Assembly (NCBI GenBank): GCA_039026975.1
Contig: JBCCLI010000067.1
Location: 1-22,250 of the forward strand
Length of the DNA stretch: 22,250 nucleotides
Source of the DNA: JBCBKZ01 sp039026975
Lineage (GTDB): Bacteria > Bacteroidota > Bacteroidia > J057
Reading direction: 5' to 3'
This document shows, in pieces, positions 14,185 to 22,250 of the stretch (its first letter is position 1; each line of letters begins with the position of its first letter). Below the pieces are notes generated by a model. That model was not told the DNA's origin. It saw nothing but the letters and a program-made list of their open reading frames with translations, and made no database searches. The position numbers were made by a program, and so were the translations under genes.

Positions 14185-15996
14185 ATGAAAGTTTTTCTGA
14201 GCGCATGTCTATTCCTTGCTTTTTTGAGCACATACAGCTACGCTAAGGTGGTTCCCTCTACCGTAGAATATTGCGGTATGACCCTTCACCTCACAGAAAG
14301 CGCCAGAAGAGACATTCAGAAGCAGGTAAACACCATCCAGAAAAGCTCCCACTATTTTGAAAAAATGGTTCTCCGGGCAGAGGTATATATGCCCTTTATC
14401 CATGAAGCCTTTCAGGATGTAGGGGTACCCTTAGACTTAGCTTACATATCCATTCAGGAAAGCGGCTTAAAGCCACATGCTGTTTCCAAATCTAATGCGG
14501 TAGGATTCTGGCAGTTTAAGCGAGAAGCTGCCAAAGAATTTGGGCTTAGAATTAATGAATGGCTAGACGAGAGAAAACATATATATAAAGCTTCCTTTGC
14601 TGCTGCAGACTATTTTGCCAGCGCCAATGCTAATTACAAGAATTGGATTTACGCAGTTATAGCCTACTATGAAGGCCCCACAGGCTCCAAGTCTCACACT
14701 AATCCTGTATACTATGGCAAGTCCGTTATGCGGGTAGATGGGAACCTCCATTGGTATGCCATCAGAGCCATTGCTCATAAAATAGCCTATGAAGATGCTT
14801 TACAGCGCCCAGACAGAACCCGCCTAAAGCTACGGCCATTCATTTCTCAGAACGAGTCATCCGTGAGAAACCTGTATCAAGCACATGGGATTTCAGAAGA
14901 AACCTTCTTCACCTATAATCCCTGGTTAAAGCGGAGAACTGACCTTCCCTATGGCCAACGGTTCACCTATTATATTCCCACTTCTGCTAAAGTCCAGATG
15001 GTACATATACCTGATCCAGTAAAGCCATATCAACCTCCCAGGCTAAACGTCCCACTTTATAATAAAGACGCCAACACACAAGTAGTCCCTGAAACATTAA
15101 CAGAAGAACCTGAAGAGAAAAAGCTAAGAGATACCGCTAAACCCCTCAGTCTAAAAGGGGCTTTCCCGGCAGGGAAAGGGGATGTCTTGCTTGCAGAGAC
15201 CTACTCTACCAAGGAGAAATTCCATTTCCTTTTTTATGACGCTACCCAGCCTCAATATCCGCCAGCCAAACCTGCGAATATGTTGCTCACAGGCACTTAT
15301 GTAGAGTTCTTTCTTGAAGCAGATCTACACTATGGTTCTTCCTATGTACAGTTCAAGGGAGATCAACTCCCTATCAAAATGGCTCAAAAGCACCAAATAG
15401 ATCCTTTAGACTTCCTATCGTGGAACTCCCTATCTCCTCACCAGAAGCCTGATACAGGCTCCATCCTTTACCTAACCCCCTTAGATGAGGCAGAATTTCA
15501 TATAGTAGCAAGAGGAGAGAATCTGGCAGGTATAGCCATCAGACATGGTCTGACAGTAGATGCGCTAAAACAGAGAAACAGAATGGCAGATCAGGAGGTC
15601 TCTGTGTTTATAGGAGAAAAACTGTACCTCAAGAAAAAGAAGCCCAAGAAGGAGAAGAAAATCATTCTTAAATCTACTAATCCCATATTTACGCCTAAGC
15701 CTACCATAATAACCTCAGATAATACCGCCGTTTACAGGGAACCGGTAAGTTCTGATACCCTAAAAGAGGCTGAAGCAGACACACTAGCCACCTCTACTAC
15801 CCTAGTGGATGATGAGGTAAAACCAGACGTGTCCAGATGGGTAAGACATGTAGTGAAGAAAGGAGAAACCCTGTGGGATATTTCACAGAAGTATGATACT
15901 AAAGTGGAAATCATAAAAATGTCCAATAAGCTCGCCACAGATTCTATCAGCTCAGGCCAAATTTTAAGGATCTTTACTCAGGTGAAGGCTGAGTAG
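14185..15996 (+). CDS. LysM-containing lytic murein transglycosylase (MltD-like)
   Basis: A 603-residue exported murein hydrolase. I start at ATG 14185, which puts the signal peptide first (MKVFLSACLFLAFLSTYSYA, cleavage before KVV). A GTG five codons earlier is also in frame. The SLT catalytic domain spans about 60-210, with the catalytic Glu92 in IQESGLKPHAVS, then GFWQFKREAAKEFGL and the conserved NWIYAVIAYYEGP. Two clear LysM peptidoglycan-binding repeats lie in the C-terminal half (HIVARGENLAGIAIRHGL and RHVVKKGETLWDISQKYDT). A third, degraded LysM-like stretch lies between them and the catalytic domain (about 380-430). It cuts glycan strands with 1,6-anhydro product. Its last 23 bases overlap the end of tsaB on the other strand. 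Confidence 0.93.
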   Translation: MKVFLSACLFLAFLSTYSYAKVVPSTVEYCGMTLHLTESARRDIQKQVNTIQKSSHYFEKMVLRAEVYMPFIHEAFQDVGVPLDLAYISIQESGLKPHAVSKSNAVGFWQFKREAAKEFGLRINEWLDERKHIYKASFAAADYFASANANYKNWIYAVIAYYEGPTGSKSHTNPVYYGKSVMRVDGNLHWYAIRAIAHKIAYEDALQRPDRTRLKLRPFISQNESSVRNLYQAHGISEETFFTYNPWLKRRTDLPYGQRFTYYIPTSAKVQMVHIPDPVKPYQPPRLNVPLYNKDANTQVVPETLTEEPEEKKLRDTAKPLSLKGAFPAGKGDVLLAETYSTKEKFHFLFYDATQPQYPPAKPANMLLTGTYVEFFLEADLHYGSSYVQFKGDQLPIKMAQKHQIDPLDFLSWNSLSPHQKPDTGSILYLTPLDEAEFHIVARGENLAGIAIRHGLTVDALKQRNRMADQEVSVFIGEKLYLKKKKPKKEKKIILKSTNPIFTPKPTIITSDNTAVYREPVSSDTLKEAEADTLATSTTLVDDEVKPDVSRWVRHVVKKGETLWDISQKYDTKVEIIKMSNKLATDSISSGQILRIFTQVKAE

Positions 15997-16732
15997 CCTT
16001 TCCTCTCCTTTTTTTCTTAATCTCAAATGGATTTCTAGGGGTAGTTGCTACAAAATCTTTTAGGTAGAATGGCTCAAAGGAAGCTACGTCCTCTACTATT
16101 CCCTGTGCATATGCATAGTGAATATATTCTCCCATGCTAGCGGCGGTAGAGAGAATTCCAGGAAGAAAGAGGGCGTGTTTATGTTTTCCTAAGACAGCTT
16201 CACATTTAGCCGCTCCATCTCCGATAAATATAAGCTTCCGATCTGATAACACTTTTTCAAAACTATTCTCTCCAATGATGGTGGCCTGTATATCCTGTTT
16301 TACCTGCATGCCACTATCTACCAGGCTACAGTAGACTTCCATTCTACGCGCATCTATCATGGGACATATCCAGGCATCTATCCTGGCAGCTACTTCTTTC
16401 ACTTGATAGGCAAGCGCACTTAGGCTACTCATACTGATCAGGGGTAATCCTAATGCAAGACATAAGCCTTTAGCCGTGGATACCCCTACCCGTAACCCTG
16501 TGTAGGAGCCGGGCCCTTTACTCACAGCTACCGCCTGTAACTCGCCAGGAGAAAGTCCCATATCTCTCAGTAGCGTATGAACCATGGGGGTAAGCAAGCT
16601 CGCGTGAGACTTTGCTTTTTTATAATTGATCTCTCCTATGCGCTCACTTCCCGAAAACAAGGCTACAGACCCTATATCAGTTGCTGTTTCTATTCCCAGA
16701 AAGAATGGACCTGATGGTTTACGCTCTTTCAT
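15974..16732 (-). CDS. tsaB: tRNA threonylcarbamoyladenosine biosynthesis protein TsaB
   Basis: A 252-residue ASKHA-fold protein. Recognition rests on LGIETATDIGSVALF near the start, the signature VSKGPGSYTGLRVGVSTAKGL (about 68-88, central part), and PMIDARRMEVYCSLV. TsaB pairs with TsaD and TsaE to make t6A37 on ANN-decoding tRNAs and has no metal site of its own. Length is at the family's usual upper end, with a lysine-rich tail (EIKKKRRGKATQ). It converges on the transglycosylase with a 23-base overlap of coding ends and is divergent from the NFACT gene. Confidence 0.95.
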   Translation of the reverse strand: MKERKPSGPFFLGIETATDIGSVALFSGSERIGEINYKKAKSHASLLTPMVHTLLRDMGLSPGELQAVAVSKGPGSYTGLRVGVSTAKGLCLALGLPLISMSSLSALAYQVKEVAARIDAWICPMIDARRMEVYCSLVDSGMQVKQDIQATIIGENSFEKVLSDRKLIFIGDGAAKCEAVLGKHKHALFLPGILSTAASMGEYIHYAYAQGIVEDVASFEPFYLKDFVATTPRNPFEIKKKRRGKATQPSPE

Positions 16733-16815
16733 CCAGTAAAGCTAGGTAATTCTGGCAAGTATAACATCTGTTTTCATTTGTGTGTTGTGTACTAAGAGTA
16801 GAGATTTACAGACTT

Positions 16816-18408
16816 ATGCATTTCCACTATTGGACATTACTGGCCCTAGCAGACTGGATGAGAAACCATCTATTAGGAAAACCCCTATTGGAAGCCTATT
16901 CTCAAAATAAGAATGAGCTCATTTTAGCGTGGGAGAATCACGTCCTTAGAGTCGGATGCCAAACCCCATTAACCTACCTGATTCCAGTACAAGAGTTTTC
17001 GAAGGCTCGGAGAAATGTAGTAGAACTCTTTGAAGAAATATACAAGCATAGCCTGTTAGACATACAGGTAGTTCCCTATGAACGGGTGCTTATCTTCTAC
17101 TTTGAAGAAGACTATGAACTCATATTTAAGCTTCACGGAATAGCTGCTAATATCATTCTCCAGAAAGCAGGAACAGTCATTCACCTGTTTAACCAGGACA
17201 GAAAAGACGATCTCAATCTTAGCATTTCTCCAGGATACTTTCAGGAAGAAGCCCTGACGCCTACTGAGGAGCCTGGGACAGAACAAGAGGTATTAACCCA
17301 GCTACGTAGAGTTGCACCTGTATTTGAGAAGCAGTTTGCAGCTAGGGTATGGGAAGATATGCAGGAAGAAAAAACCTTTTCTCAGGCAGCTGCTGCCATC
17401 ATAGAAGAGGCAAGTTCCGGTAGCTATTACCTACAGCAGGAAGCCACCAAAATTAAGTTTCTTATCATTAGACCAGCCGGTAATACCCCCTGTGTGAAAT
17501 TGGAAGGAGTAGCCTCTGCCCTACAAGTATTCCTGAAAGCACACTACCAATTCAGTATTTACAGAAAACGATACCAACACCTGGAAAAAGAGATAGGTAA
17601 GCCCCTGAAGAAACTGAAAAAAGTGTACGCCTCCTACCAGCATAGTATTCACCAAATGGAAACCGAGAGGAGCCCGGAAGAGTTAGGCCACCTGCTCCTG
17701 GCTAATATTCATCAGATTCCACAAGGCAGTAAAAAAATCACAGTAGAGGACTATTTTCAAGGAGGGCAAGTGAGTATTAAGCTAAAAGAGGGTGTAAGCC
17801 CACAAGAGAATGCCCAGCGGTACTACGAGAAACACAAACAGAGAAAATCACGACTTTCCTACCTTAAGGATCAGCTAACGGACCTTCAAGATAAAATTCA
17901 GGAGGCAGAAGAAGACTGGAATACCTTCTCAGCCCTACCTAAACCCGTAGCCCTGAAACTTGGAGAAACAGGGTTTGATCAGCAGCAGATACGAAACATC
18001 AAAGCAGTCTTTAGAACTAAGGAAAAAGAACTGAAAGAAGAAGCTAACAGTAAGTATCCTTTCAGGGTGTTCAAAAGAAGCGGGTACGATATATTTGTAG
18101 GAAGAAATGCGAGAAATAATGATATACTCAGTTTCAAGTTTGCCCATAAAGAAGACCTTTGGCTACATGCTAAGGATGTGGCAGGCTCTCATGTAGTGAT
18201 CAGAAAAAAGGGAGGGCAGAACGTACCACTTGCAGTATTGGAATATGCAGCTCAATTAGCCGCCTTTTATTCTAAGCGAAAGAATGATACACTGGTTCCA
18301 GTCCTGTATACCCCCAGGAAGTATGTGAGGAAAAGAAAAGGAGATCCCCCGGGCATGGTAGTAGTAAACCGGGAAGATGTCATTATGGTAGAACCTCTAA
18401 GAGAATAG
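16816..18408 (+). CDS. NFACT-family protein (RqcH/FpcA-like)
   Basis: A 530-residue NFACT protein, the family of RqcH/Rqc2, which binds peptidyl-tRNA on split 50S subunits and adds tails to stalled chains. I start at ATG 16816 (MHFHYWTLLALADWM), since the frame before it begins with GTG and is not conserved-looking. Order: NFACT-N (1 to about 170, with FKLHGIAANIIL), a helix-rich coiled-coil middle (about 250-400), then NFACT-R/DUF814 (about 415-530) with DLWLHAKDVAGSHVVIRK (from residue 447) and RKRKGDPPGMVVV at the end. It is shorter than B. subtilis RqcH, as is usual in Bacteroidetes. Two NFACT-N residues needed for tailing in RqcH look changed (see findings). It is divergent from tsaB. 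Confidence 0.9.
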   Translation: MHFHYWTLLALADWMRNHLLGKPLLEAYSQNKNELILAWENHVLRVGCQTPLTYLIPVQEFSKARRNVVELFEEIYKHSLLDIQVVPYERVLIFYFEEDYELIFKLHGIAANIILQKAGTVIHLFNQDRKDDLNLSISPGYFQEEALTPTEEPGTEQEVLTQLRRVAPVFEKQFAARVWEDMQEEKTFSQAAAAIIEEASSGSYYLQQEATKIKFLIIRPAGNTPCVKLEGVASALQVFLKAHYQFSIYRKRYQHLEKEIGKPLKKLKKVYASYQHSIHQMETERSPEELGHLLLANIHQIPQGSKKITVEDYFQGGQVSIKLKEGVSPQENAQRYYEKHKQRKSRLSYLKDQLTDLQDKIQEAEEDWNTFSALPKPVALKLGETGFDQQQIRNIKAVFRTKEKELKEEANSKYPFRVFKRSGYDIFVGRNARNNDILSFKFAHKEDLWLHAKDVAGSHVVIRKKGGQNVPLAVLEYAAQLAAFYSKRKNDTLVPVLYTPRKYVRKRKGDPPGMVVVNREDVIMVEPLRE

Positions 18409-18442
18409 AAAAAGGCCTGCTGGAACATACCAGACAGACCCT
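18409..18442 (-). terminator. Rho-independent terminator of the coiled-coil lipoprotein gene
   Basis: On the - strand AGGGTCTG-T-CTGG (18442-18430) pairs with CCAG-CAGGCCTT around a 6-base loop: 12 base pairs, including two G-U that would be mismatches on the + strand. T residues follow. It begins 27 bases after the stop of the 18469-19371 gene and directly abuts the NFACT stop. Confidence 0.8.
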
Positions 18443-18468
18443 CCTAATAAGCGCACACATATAATTTG

Positions 18469-19371
18469 TTAGTTGGTCATCACCACCAGATACTTTGAGT
18501 TAGACCAGAAGGTACCAGGATCAAGTATCTCTATGCTTTGAACCATTTTATTTTCTTCTACCACTCTGTAAGATCCAGAGGGATGGTTGGTCAGGATTTC
18601 AGCTTTCTTCTGTGAAACCGGAATCAAGTCGATGTCTCTCAAGTCTACCTCTGTGAAGGCTCCGTCATCAAAGTCATCCTTCAGAACAGCGGTACGACCT
18701 ATGCCTGCAACCCCTCCTTCTTTTTCCAATACATCATTCTCTCTTAATTCTTTAAAGCTACCTGTGATAAAGTAAACCGTATTTAAGGCTGTGGTCTGAT
18801 CATTGATCATTTCTTCCTGCTCTCCTAAACGGGCAGTCTGATCATCAATAGTAGCTACCAAGCTATCATTAGATGTAGACAACACAGCAATTCTTCCATT
18901 TAAGGCTTCTATCTCAAAGTCCTGCGAAGCTAACTGCTGTTTAAGGGTAGTGATCTCTCCATCTTTAGCTGTTACTTGATTATTCAGCTTACTGACCATG
19001 GCCTTGAACTGGTTGAGCTTCATGTTAGAGCCACTAAGTCTTTTATTCAGGTTATCTATCTTCTCTTTATTTTGCGCTAACAGTTCATTGATTACCTGAA
19101 TATCTTCTATGATCATATCCTTGCCAGTGCGTTGCATTTCAGGATCATCTGTTCTCATGGCAATAATCTGCTCACGTTCCTTAATCTCCGATAGATTATT
19201 GTCAATTTCATTGAATGTGGCCAAGAAGTCATTTAATACTGAGTCCTGGCGTGTAGTGGTTTCTTTTAGAGCCTTATTTTCTGCCTCTAGCTGTTCCAAC
19301 TTTTTCTGATTACAGCTGAACATGCTAAAACTGAGGGCTACTACTAAGGCTATCAAACTAATTCTTCTCAT
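18469..19371 (-). CDS. Coiled-coil lipoprotein
   Basis: A 300-residue predicted lipoprotein. The signal MRRISLIALVVALSFSMFSC has its lipidated Cys20 in a slightly atypical box (MFSC). The following residues (NQKKLEQ) are not acidic, so it is probably periplasm-facing, unlike the other two lipoproteins here. Residues 21 to about 205 are almost all helical heptads, rich in L, I, N, Q and E at regular spacing (KLEQLEAENKALKE, KIDNLNKRLSG). A globular beta-rich tail follows (YFITGSFKELRENDVLEKE ... TFWSNSKYLVVMTN). It resembles the Bacteroidetes proteins annotated as Cbp1-like adhesins, but I hold that loosely. Its promoter is not obvious: TATCCTTTG, one base long for a -7 box, lies about 50 bases upstream. 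Confidence 0.7.
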   Translation of the reverse strand: MRRISLIALVVALSFSMFSCNQKKLEQLEAENKALKETTTRQDSVLNDFLATFNEIDNNLSEIKEREQIIAMRTDDPEMQRTGKDMIIEDIQVINELLAQNKEKIDNLNKRLSGSNMKLNQFKAMVSKLNNQVTAKDGEITTLKQQLASQDFEIEALNGRIAVLSTSNDSLVATIDDQTARLGEQEEMINDQTTALNTVYFITGSFKELRENDVLEKEGGVAGIGRTAVLKDDFDDGAFTEVDLRDIDLIPVSQKKAEILTNHPSGSYRVVEENKMVQSIEILDPGTFWSNSKYLVVMTN

Positions 19372-19852
19372 ACAAATTGTGTTAGTGCATTTTAGTGTCT
19401 AAAAACCAAAGGATATACCATTAAAATTACTTGCTGACAATCAGCGAGTTACATTTTTTACCTCTGCATATTTTCTCTCATTTTGAGAATGTCATTTTCA
19501 ATATGAGAATATGAGTGGGGAGCGTATGGTGCGCAAAGGAAATTTAGTATCCTGCTGTCAATAAATTACTAATAACCCTAACAAGTGCACGTGTACGAAA
19601 GATTACAGGCCATCCTATCCCTAATATGAGCTGCTATTCATTACTCATATGGCTTAAAAGCCACTTAAGCATTGAAATTCTCCTGATAAAAGTACTTGTT
19701 CAAAAAGATTAGCTGAAAGAGAATCCCCCTAATGAGCCCCATATACTATTCTTCAGCACTACTAGACAGATATTCTTTCTCACCATACCCATACCTTAAT
19801 AGGAAAGGTACTACAATACGTATATATTTCGAAAAACAGGATTACCGTACCT
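19372..19852. other. 481-base divergent intergenic region
   Basis: No gene is supported between the coiled-coil lipoprotein and the C25-like gene. It is AT-rich. It contains a repeated TGAGAAT element (19477-19515), a 7-base inverted repeat ATATGAG/CTCATAT (19624-19650) and the overlapping palindrome TGGCTTAAAAGCCA (19650-19663). A possible weak -7 box TATATTTC (19823-19830) lies upstream of the C25-like start. A 68-codon frame from 19732 runs into the 5' end of the C25-like gene and looks like a shadow. Confidence 0.6.
19477..19515. repeat. Tandem TGAGAAT repeat, possible operator
   Basis: TGAGAAT occurs at 19484 and 19504, exactly 20 bases apart, with TCATTTT before each and ATGAG after the second. 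The first copy is also half of TCTCA-TTT-TGAGA. The 20-base spacing puts the copies on one DNA face. It lies about 105-145 bases upstream of the coiled-coil lipoprotein. Confidence 0.35.
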
Positions 19853-22250
19853 ATGTTAAGGGCTCTCAGGAACATGATACTCCTGGCTTCTTTTTGCCCT
19901 GTGTGGTTTGCCTTTACCCAGGCTCCCCATGGCAATGAATGGATACAGGCGGGGATACAGTCCCCTTGGACCAAAATGTGGGTCTCCAATAATGGGGTGC
20001 ACAGGGTTTACTACTATGATCTTCTTTCCCAGCATGACCTATATTCCTCCCTCTCCCATACGGGCCTGAAAGTTTTCCACCGCGGCCAAGAGATACCTAT
20101 TTATGTTAAACCCTCTTTAACTGGGTGGGAATATATTGAGTTCATAGGGAAGATTAATGACGGAGGGGATGACAAATCGCTGTATGAAAGCCCTGCCACC
20201 TTCCCACAAGCAAACCCACTTATAAGTCTCTTTACTGACCAGGCCGCCTACTACCTAAGTTGGTCAAAAGTTCCAGGTAAACGATATGTTACCTTTAATG
20301 ATCCTGTCTACACAGGAAAACAATCCCTCCCTTATGTCTACATCTCCCAGGAGGCAGAGCCAGATTACAGTACTTATGTAGCAGGAGGTGGTGGCCCTTT
20401 CAGCACCACCTACAGCCTAAACAGCCAGTATGTTACCGGTGAAGGCTATCACATTGGTAGCTTTGTAAGAAAAAAGCCTTTAGAAATCACCCTCAATTTA
20501 TCCGGCATTTATCCATTAAGCGAGGAAGACCTATACCTGGAGTTTGGAACTTTTGGTGCTTCCCAAACTCCGCATATCCTAAGGGTAGAAAGTATTTTCC
20601 CTGACAGTATCAGAATTTTAGATACACTTTGGCAGCAGCATGATATATACCATACCACCTTTACCAAGAAGATTAAAGAACAAACCAGCTTATCACATAC
20701 CTATAGGTTTGAAGCCTTCAATCAGCCCAATGATGAGCAGAGCCTAAGATGGTTCAAAGTACATTACCCTCGTTTGCTTAGTATTGGAGATGTGGGCAGG
20801 ATACCTATTTCCAGATGGGATCATGATACAGCCTCCTACTTGGAGATCCAAAACTTTGGCCCTTCTCAAGAAATTCATGCTTTCCTTGACCAGGAGCCTG
20901 TAATGGCTGTAGGCTCAGTACAGGGAAATGTAGGTAGAATTAATCTGCCAGGAACGCCAAATACTCAGGCAGTTTGGCTAGCAGGTAGTCATGGCGTATA
21001 TAGGCCCATTCTCACTGAGCCTGACTTTACTAGCCTCTGTGCTGAAGAGAGAGCAGCTGATGTACTTATTATTACTCATCCATCTTTGGAATCGTCCGCC
21101 GCCTCTTACCAGCATTACAGAGAGCAGCAAGGATATTCTACCCTTCTGGCTACCACTAATGAAATATATGATGAGTTCGGGTATGGAAGCAGGACCCCTC
21201 AGGCCATAAAAAGATTTTGTGCCTGCGTAAACGCTACCTGGGAATCCCCACCTACGCATCTTATCCTTTGGGGAAAAGCCTATCAGGAAGGAAGAGACCA
21301 CCCTATGGATAAGGTTCCCACCTATGGTTTTCCTGCCAGTGATTGGCTATATGTAATGGAAGATAATGCTACGCCTCCTTTTATGGGTGTAGGCAGAGTT
21401 CCCATTAGCAATAACCAGGAAGGACTTGTATACCTGGATAAAATTCAGGCCTATGAAAGCCAGGAAGAAAATGACAGGATGAAGAAAGGGCTACTATTAG
21501 GTGGGGGGATTTCTGACCAGGAGAGAACCCAAATAGGAGAGGCGCTAGACAGATATGCTACCTACTTTACGCCTGATCCCTGGGATGCCAGGCCCTACTT
21601 CCTGAGAAGTGGGACAGCAGCTTCTGATACTTCCTATCATCAAACCATTTCTGAAGGCTTGGGATGGATACATTTTATGGGCCACCCCCTACAGAACGCA
21701 GAAGATATAGCCCTCTATAACGCATCAGCTTACACCAATACCGCTCATTTTCCATTTATACTCGCCATGGGAGATGAAGGGGGGAACTTTACCTCAAATA
21801 CCAGTTTTGGGGAAGAGTGGATTTTTGAAGCAAGAAAGGGAGCCATAGCATATTTAGGATCTTCTGGCGCAGGATTTCTTACCCAACAAGAAACCTATGC
21901 AAACCATCTTTATGAGAACCTATTTTTCCAACAGAATGGGGAATCTATAGGAATTATTCTCCAGGAAACTGTTAAAAGTATGCTTCAGTCAAATAGCATT
22001 TTATCCTACAGAAACCAGGCCGTCCAATTTAACCTACTGGGAGATCCTCTCCTCACCTTGCCCGTAGCACCCGAAATTACAACAGATGTATTACCACAGG
22101 AAGAAGAACTATACTATACCCATGTTTTCCCTAATCCGGCTAAGGATCAATTTACTCTTACCTACCAACTACCAAATGGCGCAAAGGAGCTACATCTAAG
22201 ACTCATAAATATGGTAGGGCAGGAGGTTTCCAGGATAACCATTAGCGGAA
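19853..22250 (+). CDS. C25 (gingipain-family) peptidase-like T9SS protein, 3' truncated by window end
   Basis: An open frame of 799 codons running off the window, with a signal-like start (MLRALRNMILLASFC, residues 1-25 hydrophobic). A second ATG at 19874 is possible. The N-terminal region (NEWIQAGIQ, GVHRVYYYDLL, VFHRGQEIPIYV, YIEFIGKINDGG, LFTDQAAYYLSW) is of the kind found in the large C25 proteins of Cytophagales that are labelled PorU2-like. The C25 domain spans about 390-690: ADVLIITHPSL, PQAIKRF, THLILWGKA, VGRVPISNN, and the active-site region with His611 in IHFMGHP. The cysteine position reads FILAMGDEGGNF, with no Cys. From residue 755 on, VFPNPAKDQFTLTYQL begins a type A T9SS sorting domain, so it is probably exported by the type IX system. 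The end lies outside the window. Confidence 0.85.
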   Translation, partial: MLRALRNMILLASFCPVWFAFTQAPHGNEWIQAGIQSPWTKMWVSNNGVHRVYYYDLLSQHDLYSSLSHTGLKVFHRGQEIPIYVKPSLTGWEYIEFIGKINDGGDDKSLYESPATFPQANPLISLFTDQAAYYLSWSKVPGKRYVTFNDPVYTGKQSLPYVYISQEAEPDYSTYVAGGGGPFSTTYSLNSQYVTGEGYHIGSFVRKKPLEITLNLSGIYPLSEEDLYLEFGTFGASQTPHILRVESIFPDSIRILDTLWQQHDIYHTTFTKKIKEQTSLSHTYRFEAFNQPNDEQSLRWFKVHYPRLLSIGDVGRIPISRWDHDTASYLEIQNFGPSQEIHAFLDQEPVMAVGSVQGNVGRINLPGTPNTQAVWLAGSHGVYRPILTEPDFTSLCAEERAADVLIITHPSLESSAASYQHYREQQGYSTLLATTNEIYDEFGYGSRTPQAIKRFCACVNATWESPPTHLILWGKAYQEGRDHPMDKVPTYGFPASDWLYVMEDNATPPFMGVGRVPISNNQEGLVYLDKIQAYESQEENDRMKKGLLLGGGISDQERTQIGEALDRYATYFTPDPWDARPYFLRSGTAASDTSYHQTISEGLGWIHFMGHPLQNAEDIALYNASAYTNTAHFPFILAMGDEGGNFTSNTSFGEEWIFEARKGAIAYLGSSGAGFLTQQETYANHLYENLFFQQNGESIGIILQETVKSMLQSNSILSYRNQAVQFNLLGDPLLTLPVAPEITTDVLPQEEELYYTHVFPNPAKDQFTLTYQLPNGAKELHLRLINMVGQEVSRITISG

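Noticed and set aside
19732..19938. 68-codon + strand frame before the C25-like gene
   Set aside because: It overlaps the 5' end of the C25-like gene in another frame and has no recognisable features.
19853..22250. Active PorU-type T9SS sortase
   Set aside because: The catalytic cysteine is absent at the expected site, and the protein itself has a T9SS sorting domain. I keep only a C25-like, PorU2-like description.

Overview
The window looks like chromosomal DNA of a Bacteroidetes bacterium, most likely a Cytophagales-type marine or soil gliding relative. Pointers are a gingipain-family (C25) protein with a type IX secretion sorting domain at the right edge, lipoproteins with acidic residues right after the lipobox cysteine, promoters of the Bacteroidetes type (TTG ... 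TAnnTTTG) upstream of the first gene and rpsT, almost no Shine-Dalgarno sequences, and families typical of the phylum (DUF4397-like lipoprotein, M61 peptidase with PDZ, LysM lytic transglycosylase, short NFACT protein). I see no IS element, phage gene, tRNA, rRNA or CRISPR.

Layout. 1-2264: envelope genes, namely a DUF4397-like lipoprotein and a small outer-membrane protein on +, then a YceI-family protein on - facing them. 2467-4587: metG with its fused C-terminal tRNA-binding domain. 4588-5237: a 650-base gene-free stretch with two kinds of structure, degenerate GTA-loop palindromic repeats (about 4655-4982) and, on the - strand, a compact multibranch RNA candidate (about 5003-5174). 5238-7389 (-): a MurG-like glycosyltransferase overlapping radC by 4 bases, then rpsT with a clear promoter and terminator. 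7607-10548 (+): an OmpR-type response regulator with no kinase beside it, an M61 peptidase 16 bases later, a small two-helix membrane protein and a strong terminator. 10626-12101 (-): an FkbM methyltransferase and an acidic lipoprotein with its own terminator. 12180-15996 (+): M16 peptidase overlapping an O-methyltransferase, then a LysM lytic transglycosylase. 15974-16732 (-): tsaB. 16816-18408 (+): NFACT protein. 18469-19371 (-): coiled-coil lipoprotein. 19853 to the end (+): a C25-like secreted protein that continues past the window.

Translation-linked genes (metG, rpsT, tsaB, NFACT) are interspersed with cell-envelope and proteolysis genes; there is no single large operon. The likely co-transcribed pairs are radC/glycosyltransferase, response regulator/M61 and M16/O-methyltransferase.

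The two most notable observations are the multibranch RNA candidate downstream of the glycosyltransferase, whose stems use G-U pairs that only work on the - strand, and the C25-like protein, which keeps the histidine region but has no cysteine where the catalytic cysteine should be.
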